Of a stretch of DNA of 64,000 nt, positions 22,182-31,276 are shown one piece after another. Under the pieces are notes generated by a model that was given only the letters and a program-made list of their open reading frames with translations, was not told the origin of the DNA and did not search any database. A program made the position numbers and the translations under genes. This stretch comes from Aureococcus anophagefferens (Eukaryota; Sar; Pelagophyceae; Pelagomonadales; Pelagomonadaceae): assembly GCF_000186865.1 (NCBI RefSeq), contig NW_008705565.1, forward strand, positions 959,839 to 1,023,838, in the 5' to 3' direction. Each line of letters starts with the position of its first letter. Within the stretch, counting starts at the first letter, position 1.

Positions 22182-22874
22182 TTAGCCCGGCGGCGGCGGC
22201 GGCGCGTTCGCGCGGAGCGCCTTCGCGAGGCGCTCGAGGTCCGCCATGAGGTCCGTCGTCGCCTTGAGCACCGCCGGCGGCGGCGCCTGGCCCTTGGTCT
22301 CGAGGACCTTGAGGTAGGCGACGAACGCGTCGGCCGCGTCGGCCGTGAGCACGAACTTGGGCCAGTCGTCCGCCGCGGCCTCGGCCGCGCTCCGCGACGC
22401 GACGGCGCGCGGCAGGAGCGGGTAGTCCGCGCGCGCCATGGCCACGAGCGCCCGGCGCCGCATGTTTCCGTCGCAGGCGTCGTCGTCGACGGACGGCCGC
22501 GCGAGCGTCGCGCGGACGTCGCGCATGCGGTCGACGTAGTAGGCCATGGCCTGCACGGTGCGCCGCCGCGCGTCGCCCGGCGGCACGGCCTCGCCCTCGA
22601 GGGCCTCGGCGAAGCCGAAGACCGCGCGCTCGTAGTACTTGAGCACCGCGCGCCTCCCCGCGCCGTCCGTCTCGAGCGTCTGCGCGTCGAGCTTCGACGC
22701 GATCTGCGCGTGGCGGTTCGCCTCCATGGCCTTGCCGCGCGCCTCGGACCGCGCCGCGAGCGCCGACCGCCGCGCCGCCTCCTCGTCCGCCGCCTTGGAC
22801 TCGTCGGCGGCGCCCGCGAGCACCTCGGCCAGCGCCGCCTCGGCGGCGGCGTCGTCGACCTCCATGTTGCTCAT
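22182..22874 (-). CDS. Small helical protein, possibly with a MIT-like domain
   Basis: No firm identity. The 230-residue protein starts at the first true ATG (MSNMEVDD). An acidic, Ala-rich N-terminus is followed by residues about 40-125, whose spacing (EANRHAQIASKLDAQ..., YYERAVFGFAEALEG..., YYVDRMRDVRATL) resembles a MIT three-helix bundle, as found in ESCRT-III-binding proteins such as VPS4. The C-terminal half is helical and ends in a poly-Pro tail. No enzyme motif, signal peptide or membrane span is visible. It lies between aspartate kinase and PACRG on the same strand, 178 bp downstream of the former's start codon. The MIT suggestion is weak and rests on helix pattern only. Confidence 0.6.
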   Translation of the reverse strand: MSNMEVDDAAAEAALAEVLAGAADESKAADEEAARRSALAARSEARGKAMEANRHAQIASKLDAQTLETDGAGRRAVLKYYERAVFGFAEALEGEAVPPGDARRRTVQAMAYYVDRMRDVRATLARPSVDDDACDGNMRRRALVAMARADYPLLPRAVASRSAAEAAADDWPKFVLTADAADAFVAYLKVLETKGQAPPPAVLKATTDLMADLERLAKALRANAPPPPPG

Positions 22875-23116
22875 GGCCACGCCGCTGGCCGATGGGGGCC
22901 AGGAGCTCGTCCATCGCGTCCTTGTCCATTCTGACGGCCACGAACGCAGGCTCGGACGGCCGCGAACGACGGGCCCAGACGCGCCTCAGGCTCTCCTTCT
23001 CATTGATCGCATCGATCATGCAGTGCAAGGTCCGGGATATTGAAGGCAAAGTCGATTCCGCCAACACACCTCGAGGCTGTTATCGCGCCCCGCGGCGCCG
23101 CGCGGTGCGTGCGCGG

Positions 23117-24109
23117 TCACTGGACGCAGGACTCGTAGGCGGGGACCATGTACTTGATGTTGACGAACGCGTTGGGCCCGCCCGTCTTCTCGAGGAGCTC
23201 GAGCGTCTCGAGGACGGCCGTGCCCAGGTCCGTGCCCTTGCGCTGGCCGTAGAAGATGGCGTCGCCTAAATTCTGGCGCTTCGTGAAGAACAGATTCATG
23301 ACGGAGAGGAGCTGGCGGTAGAAGGGCACGAGCGCCTCGCCGACGCCGTAGTTCGAGAGCACGATCTTCTGGAGCGCGCGGAGCGCGGCGTGGACGATGT
23401 CCGGGTCCTTCGTGTTCAGCGCGAGGCGGATGGGCTTGATGAGGTCCGGCAGGCAGGGCAGCACGCAGTCCGGGAAGCCCTTGGCCTCCTCGATGAGCTC
23501 GTCGAAGCCCTGGCGCGCGACGAACTGGTACGGCGACTCCGTGCACCGGATGCCGTCCAAGAAGATGGGCAGGTAGTGCTCGTAGTCGAGCTGGAGGAGC
23601 GGGCAGATCCAGGACAGGTTGTTCCCGGAGCCCCGGTGCTCGATGGAGCAGGGCAGCTCGCCGCGGCGGTAGCGGATCGGGAACATGGTGGCTTCGACCT
23701 TCGTTTTTCGGAAGACGCCCGCGACGGGGCCCTTGAAGGGCCGCCGCTCGCGCACGGCCTCCTCGAATTCCTGGGACTTGACCGTCTTCCTCAGGAGCTG
23801 GCGCATGCGCAGGCTCTCGGCCTCGCCGCCGCGCTTGAGCCGCGGGTTCACGATGGAGCTCGGGAGCTCCGCGCGGTGGAACGTCGTCGGCCGCTCGCGG
23901 CGCCGCCGCGGCGCCGCGTAGGTCTCGCCCGCGGCGGCGGGTTGCGGCTCGGGCGCCGCGAGGGACCGCGACTTGGACGCGCGCATCTTCTTCGCGAGGA
24001 GCGACGACGTGCTCGAGCAGCGCTCATCCAGCAGGGCCATCTGCTGGAGCAGGAGCTGCTTCCGCTGCGCGAGCTCCTGCGCGTCCCCGTGCGCGGGCAG
24101 GGACCGCAT
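23117..24109 (-). CDS. PACRG: PACRG (parkin co-regulated) axonemal protein
   Basis: PACRG is a microtubule inner-junction protein that helps join the A and B tubules of ciliary doublets. The 330-residue protein has a variable N-terminus and a strongly conserved C-terminal 200 residues. These include FPIRYRRGELPCSIEHRGSG, WICPLLQLDYEHYLPIFLDG, ALVPFYRQLLSVMNLF and the end AFVNIKYMVPAYESC, which match the family closely and in order. The start is the ATG at 24109 (MRSLPAHG); the longer upstream frame has no ATG. Its presence implies that the species or a recent ancestor builds a flagellar axoneme. The gene is divergent from LL-DAP aminotransferase, with about 340 bp between the start codons. 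Confidence 0.95.
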   Translation of the reverse strand: MRSLPAHGDAQELAQRKQLLLQQMALLDERCSSTSSLLAKKMRASKSRSLAAPEPQPAAAGETYAAPRRRRERPTTFHRAELPSSIVNPRLKRGGEAESLRMRQLLRKTVKSQEFEEAVRERRPFKGPVAGVFRKTKVEATMFPIRYRRGELPCSIEHRGSGNNLSWICPLLQLDYEHYLPIFLDGIRCTESPYQFVARQGFDELIEEAKGFPDCVLPCLPDLIKPIRLALNTKDPDIVHAALRALQKIVLSNYGVGEALVPFYRQLLSVMNLFFTKRQNLGDAIFYGQRKGTDLGTAVLETLELLEKTGGPNAFVNIKYMVPAYESCVQ

Positions 24110-24451
24110 GGTTCCCAGGGACGGCGCCGCGAAGGCGCTTTCAACGAGGCGAACTTCGAGAAGGCGACGGCGCGGCTTGCGGTCCGCGACGATCCGTCGG
24201 CGCCGAAGTCCGCGCAGTCCGGCCCGGCGAAGAAGAGGGGCGGCAACAGCAAGCAGCAGGACGGCGGCCGCGGGCGCCGCAGGGCAGCCCGGAGGAGCAC
24301 GGACCGCCGGGAGCCCCAGCGCAGCGCGTATCGGTACGAGGAGAAGATGGATACCACACCTCAAGATGCAGTCTCAGTCGCGGCATCGCCGCCTCTGCGT
24401 CGACAAGAGCGTGCTGCTTCCTGCTTCGCCTGCAAGCCCTGTAGCAGTGCC
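24110..24451. other. Divergent intergenic region, no gene seen
   Basis: About 340 bp between the PACRG and LL-DAP aminotransferase start codons. It must contain both promoters. I see no TATA box, RNA gene or repeat. The open frames crossing it lack ATG codons and are extensions of the flanking genes. Confidence 0.5.
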
Positions 24452-25741
24452 ATGGCGCCCCGGTCCCTGCTCGCCCTGCTGGCCCTCGCGGCCAGCGCCG
24501 GCGCGCTCAACGTCGTGCGCAACAAGAACTTCGGCAAGCTCCAGGGCGGCTACCTCTTCCCCGAGATCGGCCGGCGCCGCACGGCCTTCGCCGAGAAGAA
24601 CCCGGAGCTCGCGGAGAAGATCATCAGCCTGGGCATCGGCGACACGACGAAGCCCATCCCCGAGCACATCCTGTCGGGCCTCGTCAACGGCGCGAAGAAG
24701 CTCGGCACCGTCGAGGGCTACAGCGGCTACGGCGCGGAGCAGGGCAAGGGCGACCTCCGCGAGAAGATCGCCGCGTCGTGCTACGGCGACCGCGTCAAGG
24801 CGTCCGAGGTCTTCGTGTCCGACGGCGCCAAGTGCGACATCAGCCGCCTCCAGCTCATGTTCGGCTCCGATGTCGTCTCCGCCGTGCAGGACCCCTCGTA
24901 TCCCGTCTACGTCGACACGTCCGTCATGATGGGCCAGACGGGCGAGGTCAACAAGGAGACGGGCCAGTTCGACAAGCTCGTCTACATGCCCTGCGCCGCC
25001 GCCGACGACTTCTTCCCGGACCTCGCCAAGGTGCCGCGCGCGGACGTCTACTACTTCTGCAGCCCCAACAACCCGACGGGCGCGGTCGCGACGCGCGCGC
25101 AGCTCGAGGCCCTCGTGGCCCGCGCGCTGAAGGACGGGTCCATCCTCGTCTTCGACGCCGCCTACGCGCCCTTCATCCGCTCCGAGGGCACGCCGACGTC
25201 CATCTTCGAGATCGAGGGCAGCCGCCAGTGCGCGATCGAGGTCAACTCGTTCTCCAAGTACGCGGGCTTCACGGGCGCGCGCCTCGGCTGGACCGTCGTG
25301 CCCGACGAGCTCACCTACTCCGACGGGTCCTCGGTCCGCGACGACTTCAACCGCGTCATGACGACGGGCTTCAACGGCGCGTCGAACATCGTCCAGGAGG
25401 GCGGCATGGCGTGCCTCGACCCCGAGGGCAAGAAGGAGATCGACACGCTCATCGACTACTACCTCGGCAACGCGGAGATCCTCCGCGGCCTCGCCGACGA
25501 CCTCGGCCTCGACCACTACGGCGGCGTCGACTCGCCCTACGTCTTCGTCGACCTCAAGGGCCACAGCTCCTGGGACACGTTCTCGACGATCCTCGAGGAG
25601 GCGCAGGTCGTCACGATCCCCGGCGCGGGCTTCGGCCCGGGCGGCGAGGGCTACCTCCGCTTCTCCGCCTTCGCGCCCCGCGAGGCCTGCCTGGAGGCCC
25701 GCGAGCGCATCTCCAAGATCGACATCTTCAAGGGCCAATAG
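24452..25741 (+). CDS. dapL: LL-diaminopimelate aminotransferase
   Basis: This PLP enzyme converts tetrahydrodipicolinate and glutamate directly to LL-2,6-diaminopimelate in the plant/algal lysine pathway. The 429-residue protein shows class I aminotransferase features: the N-terminal NKNFGKLQGGYLFPEI, SGYGAEQGKGDLREKIA, CSPNNPTGA (204-212) and the PLP lysine in SFSKYAGFTGARLGW (K269). Length and sequence fit DapL rather than generic aspartate aminotransferases. The first about 19 residues (MAPRSLLALLALAASAGAL) form a signal peptide, consistent with delivery to a complex plastid. It ends 66 bp before the stop codon of the convergent MFS gene. With the nearby aspartate kinase it gives two steps of one pathway in a small region, though on separate transcripts. 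Confidence 0.95.
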   Translation: MAPRSLLALLALAASAGALNVVRNKNFGKLQGGYLFPEIGRRRTAFAEKNPELAEKIISLGIGDTTKPIPEHILSGLVNGAKKLGTVEGYSGYGAEQGKGDLREKIAASCYGDRVKASEVFVSDGAKCDISRLQLMFGSDVVSAVQDPSYPVYVDTSVMMGQTGEVNKETGQFDKLVYMPCAAADDFFPDLAKVPRADVYYFCSPNNPTGAVATRAQLEALVARALKDGSILVFDAAYAPFIRSEGTPTSIFEIEGSRQCAIEVNSFSKYAGFTGARLGWTVVPDELTYSDGSSVRDDFNRVMTTGFNGASNIVQEGGMACLDPEGKKEIDTLIDYYLGNAEILRGLADDLGLDHYGGVDSPYVFVDLKGHSSWDTFSTILEEAQVVTIPGAGFGPGGEGYLRFSAFAPREACLEARERISKIDIFKGQ

Positions 25742-25806
25742 GCGCGCGGCCTCGCCGGCGCGCCGCCCCAAGCAGCCCGAGCAGCGCCGCGGCCCCGCGT
25801 AAGACC

Positions 25807-27255
25807 TTAGACGAAGCGCGCCGCGACGTCGTCGGGCGCGTCCTTCGTCTCCTCGTCGTCCGCGGCGACGGCCGCGCGCGACGGCGGCGCCGCCGCCCGC
25901 CGGTTCACCTCCGCGACGGCGAGCGACGCCGCGACGGCCGTCGCGACGACGATGCCCGCGAGGGCCTCCATGGTCGCGGCCCAGGCGCCGTAGGCGTCGT
26001 CGCCGTGGTCGTGGGCGATCTTCCCCGCGCCCAGGGCCCAGAGGGACGACGCGACGAGGCCGAACGTGTCGAGGATGGACGACGCCGTCGCGCAGTCGTC
26101 GCGGCCGCCGACGTCGAGCGCGAAGACGTTCGGCGTGATGTAGAAGGTCACGGCGACGCCGACGGCGAGGCAGAAGAGGCAGGGCAGCACGAGCGCCGGC
26201 GGCGCCCCCGCGCCGTGCCGCGCGAGCGCGGCGAGGACGAGCGCGGCGGCGAGCGAGACCGACAGCAGGGCCAGCTCCGCGAGGAGGCGCCGCCGCCGCT
26301 TCGCCGCCGGGTCCGCGGCCGAGGCCTCGAGCCTCGCGAGGAGGGGCGGGGCCGAGAGCACGCAGGAGAAGAGGCCCAGCGGGAAGATCGTCGCGGCCAT
26401 CGTTACCTCCGCCGGGCTCAGGTCCGTGAGGTCCGTCAGCAGCAGCGGCACGAGCGAGTCGAAGGCCGACACGCAGGTCGCGCCGGCCATGACGACGCAG
26501 TAGAGCAGCAGCGCGCGGTCGCAGGCGAGGCGCGCGACGCGCGACCGCGCGCTCTCGCGCGCCGCGGGCTTCTCGGGGCCCGGCGGCTCGAGGAGCGCGC
26601 CGCCGTCGTCGCCCGGCGCCGCGCGCCGCTTGCCGTCGAGCGGGAGCAGGAGCCCCACGGCGCCGCAGAGGCCCAACCCCACGCCCGCGGCCGCAAAGGC
26701 CACGGCCTGCCAGTCGAGCGCCGCGAGGAGCGCGCCCAAACCCAACTTCGACGCGATGGAGCCGACGCGCGACGCCGCGGAGAGGATGGCGAAGCAGGAC
26801 GTCCAGGCCCGCTTCCCGAAGGCGTCGTGGATCACGCGGCACCCCACGAGCCAGCCGGCGCTCGCCGCGTACTGCAAAACGACGAACGCCGCGAACATGA
26901 CCGCCGGCCGCGTCGTCGCCGCGAACGCCGCGCACGCCGCGACGCCGACGGCCAGGAAGACGCGCGCGCACCGCCGCGCGCCGTGGGCGTCCACGAGCAG
27001 GCCGTTGCCCAGCTTCCCGAGGGCGTTCGCCGCCGTGCCCGCGGAGAAGGCGACGTTGAGCGACGCGTTGCCGAGGCCGCGCACGCGGCCGTCGGCGAGG
27101 AGCGCGGGCACGACGGCCGTCGGCACGGCGAGCAGGAACTGGAGGCTCCCGTGGGGCACGAAGTAGGCCCCGTGCGCCAGCACGCGCCGCAGCTTCAGGC
27201 GCAGGAGCCGCCCGCCCCGGCCGCCGCCCGACGGCTCCGCCTCCCGGCCCCCCAT
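25807..27255 (-). CDS. Major facilitator superfamily transporter
   Basis: A 482-residue polytopic membrane protein with about twelve hydrophobic segments in two halves, separated by a hydrophilic loop (about 225-265) rich in Pro, Gly and Lys. The first half contains GKLGNGLLVDAHGARR between TM2 and TM3, the usual MFS loop signature, and VGCRVIHDAFGKRAWTSCFA, which resembles the organophosphate:phosphate antiporter (SLC37/GlpT-like) group. The second half has long Ala/Leu-rich helices and an acidic cytosolic tail. The start is the ATG at 27255 (MGGREAEPS); the upstream extension begins with GTG. Substrate is unknown; a phosphorylated sugar or other small anion is only a guess. The gene diverges from the kinesin gene. 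Confidence 0.85.
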   Translation of the reverse strand: MGGREAEPSGGGRGGRLLRLKLRRVLAHGAYFVPHGSLQFLLAVPTAVVPALLADGRVRGLGNASLNVAFSAGTAANALGKLGNGLLVDAHGARRCARVFLAVGVAACAAFAATTRPAVMFAAFVVLQYAASAGWLVGCRVIHDAFGKRAWTSCFAILSAASRVGSIASKLGLGALLAALDWQAVAFAAAGVGLGLCGAVGLLLPLDGKRRAAPGDDGGALLEPPGPEKPAARESARSRVARLACDRALLLYCVVMAGATCVSAFDSLVPLLLTDLTDLSPAEVTMAATIFPLGLFSCVLSAPPLLARLEASAADPAAKRRRRLLAELALLSVSLAAALVLAALARHGAGAPPALVLPCLFCLAVGVAVTFYITPNVFALDVGGRDDCATASSILDTFGLVASSLWALGAGKIAHDHGDDAYGAWAATMEALAGIVVATAVAASLAVAEVNRRAAAPPSRAAVAADDEETKDAPDDVAARFV

Positions 27256-27488
27256 GGCCTCCTCCGGCCCGTCCAGGGTCCGCTTCTTCCACAGGCCTCG
27301 CGGGCTCAGGCGCGCGTCGCGGTGCACTGGGCTCCCGGCCGGGCTCCCCCGCGCCGGCGACGGCGCCAGCGTACGACACGCGCGGGCAGCCCCGAAGGAG
27401 TGGCGCTCTCAAGCCTTCAAATTGGCTGCAATAGCCCATCAACATCGGCCAGACCGGTGGATTATGAGCGCTTGAAACCCCGAAGCCA
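27256..27488. promoter_or_regulatory. Divergent promoter space between MFS and kinesin genes
   Basis: A 233-bp gap between two start codons on opposite strands. GC content falls toward the kinesin side (27410-27470, including CAAATTGGCTGCAATAGCCC, whose ATTGG/CAAT pair resembles CCAAT boxes in both orientations). No clear TATA element. Confidence 0.35.
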
Positions 27489-28979
27489 ATGAGCCCGCTC
27501 AAGGGCCTGAAAGCGCGTTTGCAGGAGCGCGATTCGCCGTCGAAGCCGCCCGCGCCGGCGCCAGCGCTCGATGCGGACTTGCCGGCGGCGCCGACCAAGG
27601 CGCCGGAAGCGCCCGCGCCGCCCGCGCCCAGCGCGGCGGCCTCCGTGACCGTCGCCGCCCACGTGCGGCCCTGGGTCGAGGCCGTCGACGGGCCCGACGG
27701 CGGCGACCGCGGCTGCAGAGTCGTGAGCGCCACGGGCGTGCGCGTCTTCGCCGGCGGCGGCGGGCCCGGCCGCGGCTTCCGGCTGCACGCGGCCGTCGAC
27801 GCCGCGGCGGCCGACGACTTCTACGACCGCGTCTGCCGCGGCGTCGCCGCCGTCGCGGCGTCGGGCGGCCGGGGCGCGCTGGTCCTCTACGGGGCCACGG
27901 GCTCCGGGAAGACGCACTGCGCGAGGGCCGCGCAGACGCGCGCCGCGCGGCAGCTGATCGCCGAGACCGGCGGCGCCGTGGGCGTGTCCTTCCTGGAGAC
28001 CTGCGGCGAGCGCTGCGGCGACCTGCTGCGGCACCGCGCCGCGGTGCCCCTGCGCGCGGACGAGGCCGGCGACATCCAAGCCGCGGGTCTGAAGGTCGCC
28101 GAGTGCGCCGACGGCGACGCCTTCGACGCCGCGCTGGCCGAGGCGAACGCGCTCCGCGCGACGGCGGCGACGGAGCGCCACGCGGAGAGCTCGCGGTCCC
28201 ACGCGGTCTGCGACCTGATCTGCGCGAACGGCGGCCGCCTCCGCGTCGTCGACCTCGCCGGGAGCGAGCGGCTGCGGGCCGGCGCCGCGGGCACGGACGA
28301 CGCGCGCCTCCGCGAGGCGCGGGACATCAACGCGTCCCTCGCGTGCCTCACGGAGTGCCTGCGCGCGCGCCTGCTGCGGGCGTCGGGCGGAAAGGCGACG
28401 CACGTGCCCTACCGCCGGTCCAAGCTCACGATGCTGCTGAAGGACTGCTTCGACGGCGACGGCGCGACGGCGTTCGTGGCCGTCGCGTCGCCGGCGCCGG
28501 CCCGCGCGGCCGAGTCGAAGCGCACGCTCGACTACGCCGCGGCGACGCTCGAGGCGTCGCAGCTCGACAAGGAGCGCGAGACCTTCAAAGGCCCGGAGAG
28601 GTGGTCGCCCGCCGCCTGCGAGAAGTGGTGCGCGGCGCTGGACGGCGGGAAATACGCGCACCTCGCGCCGGCCTTCGCGAAGAGCGGCAAGACGCTCGCG
28701 ACGATCTACCGCGGCGACCTGCTGCGCCAGGTCGAGGCTCTCGGCGGCTCCGAGCGCGACTGCGAGCACCTCTACGACACCTTCAAGGCCCTCGTCAAGG
28801 ACGCCAAGCGCAAGAAGCCCGCGCGGTCCGCGCTCGGCAAGGCCGCGGACCGCGACGCCGCTCTCCTGGAGAAGAACAAGGACCGGGCGACGGCGTCCGA
28901 CATCTACGGCGCGGCGACGGGCGAGCTCGACTTCCTCGCCGCCAAGCACGCGGCCCTCGACCTGAAGGAGGGCGCGTAA
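27489..28979 (+). CDS. Short kinesin motor protein with C-terminal SAM domain
   Basis: Kinesins hydrolyse ATP to walk on or depolymerise microtubules. The 496-residue protein has a Pro/Ala-rich leader, then a motor domain (about 52-355) with P-loop GATGSGKT (135-142), switch I SSRSH (234-238), switch II DLAGSE (255-260) and the microtubule-binding HVPYRRSKLTMLLKDCFDG. The motor is compact, with shortened loops. A SAM domain (about 371-437, WSPAACEKWCAAL...LYDTFKAL) and a basic, charged tail follow; no long coiled coil is seen. A SAM domain with a short motor recalls some kinesin-13/KIF24-like proteins, but subfamily assignment is uncertain. The start ATG lies 51 codons before the motor. The 3' end is 165 bp from the convergent protein kinase gene. 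Confidence 0.9.
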   Translation: MSPLKGLKARLQERDSPSKPPAPAPALDADLPAAPTKAPEAPAPPAPSAAASVTVAAHVRPWVEAVDGPDGGDRGCRVVSATGVRVFAGGGGPGRGFRLHAAVDAAAADDFYDRVCRGVAAVAASGGRGALVLYGATGSGKTHCARAAQTRAARQLIAETGGAVGVSFLETCGERCGDLLRHRAAVPLRADEAGDIQAAGLKVAECADGDAFDAALAEANALRATAATERHAESSRSHAVCDLICANGGRLRVVDLAGSERLRAGAAGTDDARLREARDINASLACLTECLRARLLRASGGKATHVPYRRSKLTMLLKDCFDGDGATAFVAVASPAPARAAESKRTLDYAAATLEASQLDKERETFKGPERWSPAACEKWCAALDGGKYAHLAPAFAKSGKTLATIYRGDLLRQVEALGGSERDCEHLYDTFKALVKDAKRKKPARSALGKAADRDAALLEKNKDRATASDIYGAATGELDFLAAKHAALDLKEGA

Positions 28980-29144
28980 ATTTCTTCGTTTTGATGAACA
29001 TGCCCCGCCGGTGATGAGCACTTTTTGACCCCGATTGGTTAGCAGCAGGGTGCTGGGGCGCGTTCCGCTGGTGCTGTTTTCCTTGTTGCTTGCCTTCCGG
29101 GCGCTGCTTTCCTTGTTGACGTACAAGGCCAGAGGAAAATGTCA

Positions 29145-30497
29145 TTACGGCGACCCCGGCTCGCGTTGCGCGGGCGGCGGCGGCGCGACGTCGAGCACGT
29201 CCACGAGGTCCGCTTCCACGGCCCGGGGCCGGTCGGCCCGGGGCCGCAGGCACAGGCGGCAGGCGCTCTCGAGCACGGGCGACGCGTGGACCACGGCCGC
29301 CGCCGGCCGGTCGCCCGCGCGCGCGCGCGCGGCGATCGCGTCCGCGCCGAGGCCGCGCCAGGGCGCCTCGCCCGTGCGCAGCTCGAAGAGGCAGACCCCG
29401 AAGGAGTAGACGTCGCAGCGCGTCCAGTCGTCCAGGGCCATGCGGCTCGGCGACCGCGGCGACCCCGGCGGCGGCGGCGGCAGCCGCGGGTCCTCCTCGG
29501 GCGGCGCCGCGTCGCCGCGCGGCGGCGGCCTCCGCCCGTGGAGCTCCGGCGCCATCCAGGCGAGCGTGCCCACGGGCCGCTGGTAGCGGTCCCCGGCCTT
29601 GTCCCCACAAAAGGACGCCGCGAGGCCGAAGTCGCAGAGCTTGGCCGCGCCGCCGGGCGCGAGGAGCACGTTGTCCGACTTGACGTCCCGATGCGCGACG
29701 CGCCGCGCGTGCAAAAAGGCAACAGCCGACGCGACGTCGCGGGCGATGCCGAGCACGTCCGACGGGTCCCGGGCCGCCCAGGCCTCCCGCGGCCGGCCCG
29801 CGTCGTCGTGAATAGCCTCGAAGAGGCTGCCGAGCCCCAGCTCCAAGACGATGCCCGGGTGCTCCGGGCCGTCGCGCCAGCCGAAGACCTCGGCGACGCG
29901 CGGGTGCCGCAGGCCCGCCATGAGCTCCGCCTCGCGCCGCAGGTCCCGCAGCTCGCGCTCGCCCGCGGTCCGCGGCGACTTGATCGCGACGTCCGCGCCG
30001 TGGAACGCGCCGCGGTAGACGACGTTCGCGCCGCCCTCGCCCAGCAGCGACGACGTCGCGTGGACGGCCGTCGCGCCCGCCGCCAGGGTCTCGATCTCCT
30101 CAAACCCCAGGAGCGCCGACGCGCTGCCGGCCGACGACCAGACCGACCGCGACGCCCCGGTCCCCCAGGGCTGCACGGACGCCGTCGCGCCGTCCGACCG
30201 GTCGTCCGGCGGCGCGTCGACCTCGTCGGCGACCTGCTCCGGCTCGCGGAAGACGTGGACGTAGCAGGCCGCGGCGACGAGCGCCGCCCAGGTCACGTAG
30301 AAGAGGCTGCGCTGGCGCTTCTCCCACTTCCAGTCGTTTTCCGACGCTCGCAGGATTGCGGGTGTCGCGAGCGGCGTCGAGATGCCCGTCTGGAGCTGCC
30401 GGTGCCGCGGCCATAACGCGGAAGCGGGCGCAAAAATGCAGACGACGACGCAGAGGCGCGCCATCAATCCGAGTTTCGGCTGCACACCTCGCCACAT
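29145..30497 (-). CDS. Membrane-associated protein kinase (TKL-like)
   Basis: A 450-residue protein with an N-terminal hydrophobic leader (LCVVVCIFAPASA), a second hydrophobic span (about 65-85, FYVTWAALVAAACYVHVF) and a kinase domain (about 150-440). Catalytic motifs are intact: Gly-loop LGEGGANVVYRG, VAIK lysine, HRDVKSDN catalytic loop, DFG and APE. A Pro-rich insert of about 35 residues follows APE, before the DVYSFGVCLFEL segment. The sequence style (HRDVKSDN, GTLAWMAPEL) fits the tyrosine-kinase-like group, although most members phosphorylate Ser/Thr. Topology suggests the kinase sits on one face of a membrane after leader cleavage or as a double-span anchor. The start is the first ATG (MWRGVQPK); an internal ATG at 30464 would give a tighter signal peptide. 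Confidence 0.88.
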   Translation of the reverse strand: MWRGVQPKLGLMARLCVVVCIFAPASALWPRHRQLQTGISTPLATPAILRASENDWKWEKRQRSLFYVTWAALVAAACYVHVFREPEQVADEVDAPPDDRSDGATASVQPWGTGASRSVWSSAGSASALLGFEEIETLAAGATAVHATSSLLGEGGANVVYRGAFHGADVAIKSPRTAGERELRDLRREAELMAGLRHPRVAEVFGWRDGPEHPGIVLELGLGSLFEAIHDDAGRPREAWAARDPSDVLGIARDVASAVAFLHARRVAHRDVKSDNVLLAPGGAAKLCDFGLAASFCGDKAGDRYQRPVGTLAWMAPELHGRRPPPRGDAAPPEEDPRLPPPPPGSPRSPSRMALDDWTRCDVYSFGVCLFELRTGEAPWRGLGADAIAARARAGDRPAAAVVHASPVLESACRLCLRPRADRPRAVEADLVDVLDVAPPPPAQREPGSP

Positions 30498-30604
30498 CGG
30501 CTCGTGACCGAGAGATGACCGAGCCAAATTTAATCGAGCCGTGCTGCCGGGGGTCTTTTCCCCCGGCCAAGAAGTCTGCCCTCTCCGTCCAACAAAACAC
30601 GCCA

Positions 30605-31276
30605 TTACCTCCGGCTGCTCGGCACGCTCCCGACGAAGTCGAGGATGGCGGCCTCGCGCTTGGACAGCTTCGCCGCGGCGATGAGCGGCGCGCGCGGCGC
30701 CTCGGGCCGCGGCCGCCGCGGCTCCGCGGGCCAGGGGTGGTCCGGGCCGAGCTTCCGCTTCTTTTTTTGCTTCTCCTCCGGCTTGGCCTCCTCCGCCGCG
30801 GGCTTCTTCGCCTTCTTCCGCTTGCTCGGCTTGAGGTCGTCGGGGAGGTCCGCGCCCGGCGCGAGACCCCGCAACCGCCAGAGCCGCGCGGCGCGCTCCT
30901 TGAGGCTGCCGCCGGCCTTGGCGCCGCGGCGCGCCAGCGCGCGCTTGAGCGCGTCCAAGCCCAGGTCCTCGAGCGCCTCGGCCGACGCGAACGCCGCGAG
31001 GTCGATCGCGCGCGGCGGCGGCGCCGCGGCCTCGGCCTCGGGCGCGGCGCGCCACCGCGCGCCGATGGTGAAGCTGCCGCCGCCCTCGTCGCGCGCCGCG
31101 ACGTGGCCGCCGCGCAAGCCGGCGATGGAGTGGAGCTCCGCCTCGTCGGCCTCGGCGTCGCCGCGGATCGCCGCCTCGATGTCGGCCGGCGTCAGCGGAT
31201 CGACGGGCTCCGGCGCATAGTTGTCGAGTCCGTGCGCTATTGCTTGTTCCCGCAGCAGGCGCTCCGTCGCGTCCAT
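30605..31276 (-). CDS. SAP-domain protein of the SDE2/SF3A3 type
   Basis: A 223-residue protein. Residues about 92-150 match the SAP-like module shared by SDE2 and splicing factor SF3A3: LAAFASAEALEDLGLDALKR followed by a GGSLKERAARLWRLRGL helix pair. Human relatives read LGLDRLK...GLKCGGTLEERAQRLF, so the spacing is the same. A highly basic, Lys-rich linker and an AAKLSKREAAILDFVG end follow. The SDE2 ubiquitin-like fold and the SF3A3 zinc finger are both absent, so this is not a full orthologue of either. A role in splicing or genome maintenance is inferred from the module only. The start is the ATG at 31276 (MDATERLL); the longer open frame begins without ATG. Confidence 0.75.
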   Translation of the reverse strand: MDATERLLREQAIAHGLDNYAPEPVDPLTPADIEAAIRGDAEADEAELHSIAGLRGGHVAARDEGGGSFTIGARWRAAPEAEAAAPPPRAIDLAAFASAEALEDLGLDALKRALARRGAKAGGSLKERAARLWRLRGLAPGADLPDDLKPSKRKKAKKPAAEEAKPEEKQKKKRKLGPDHPWPAEPRRPRPEAPRAPLIAAAKLSKREAAILDFVGSVPSSRR

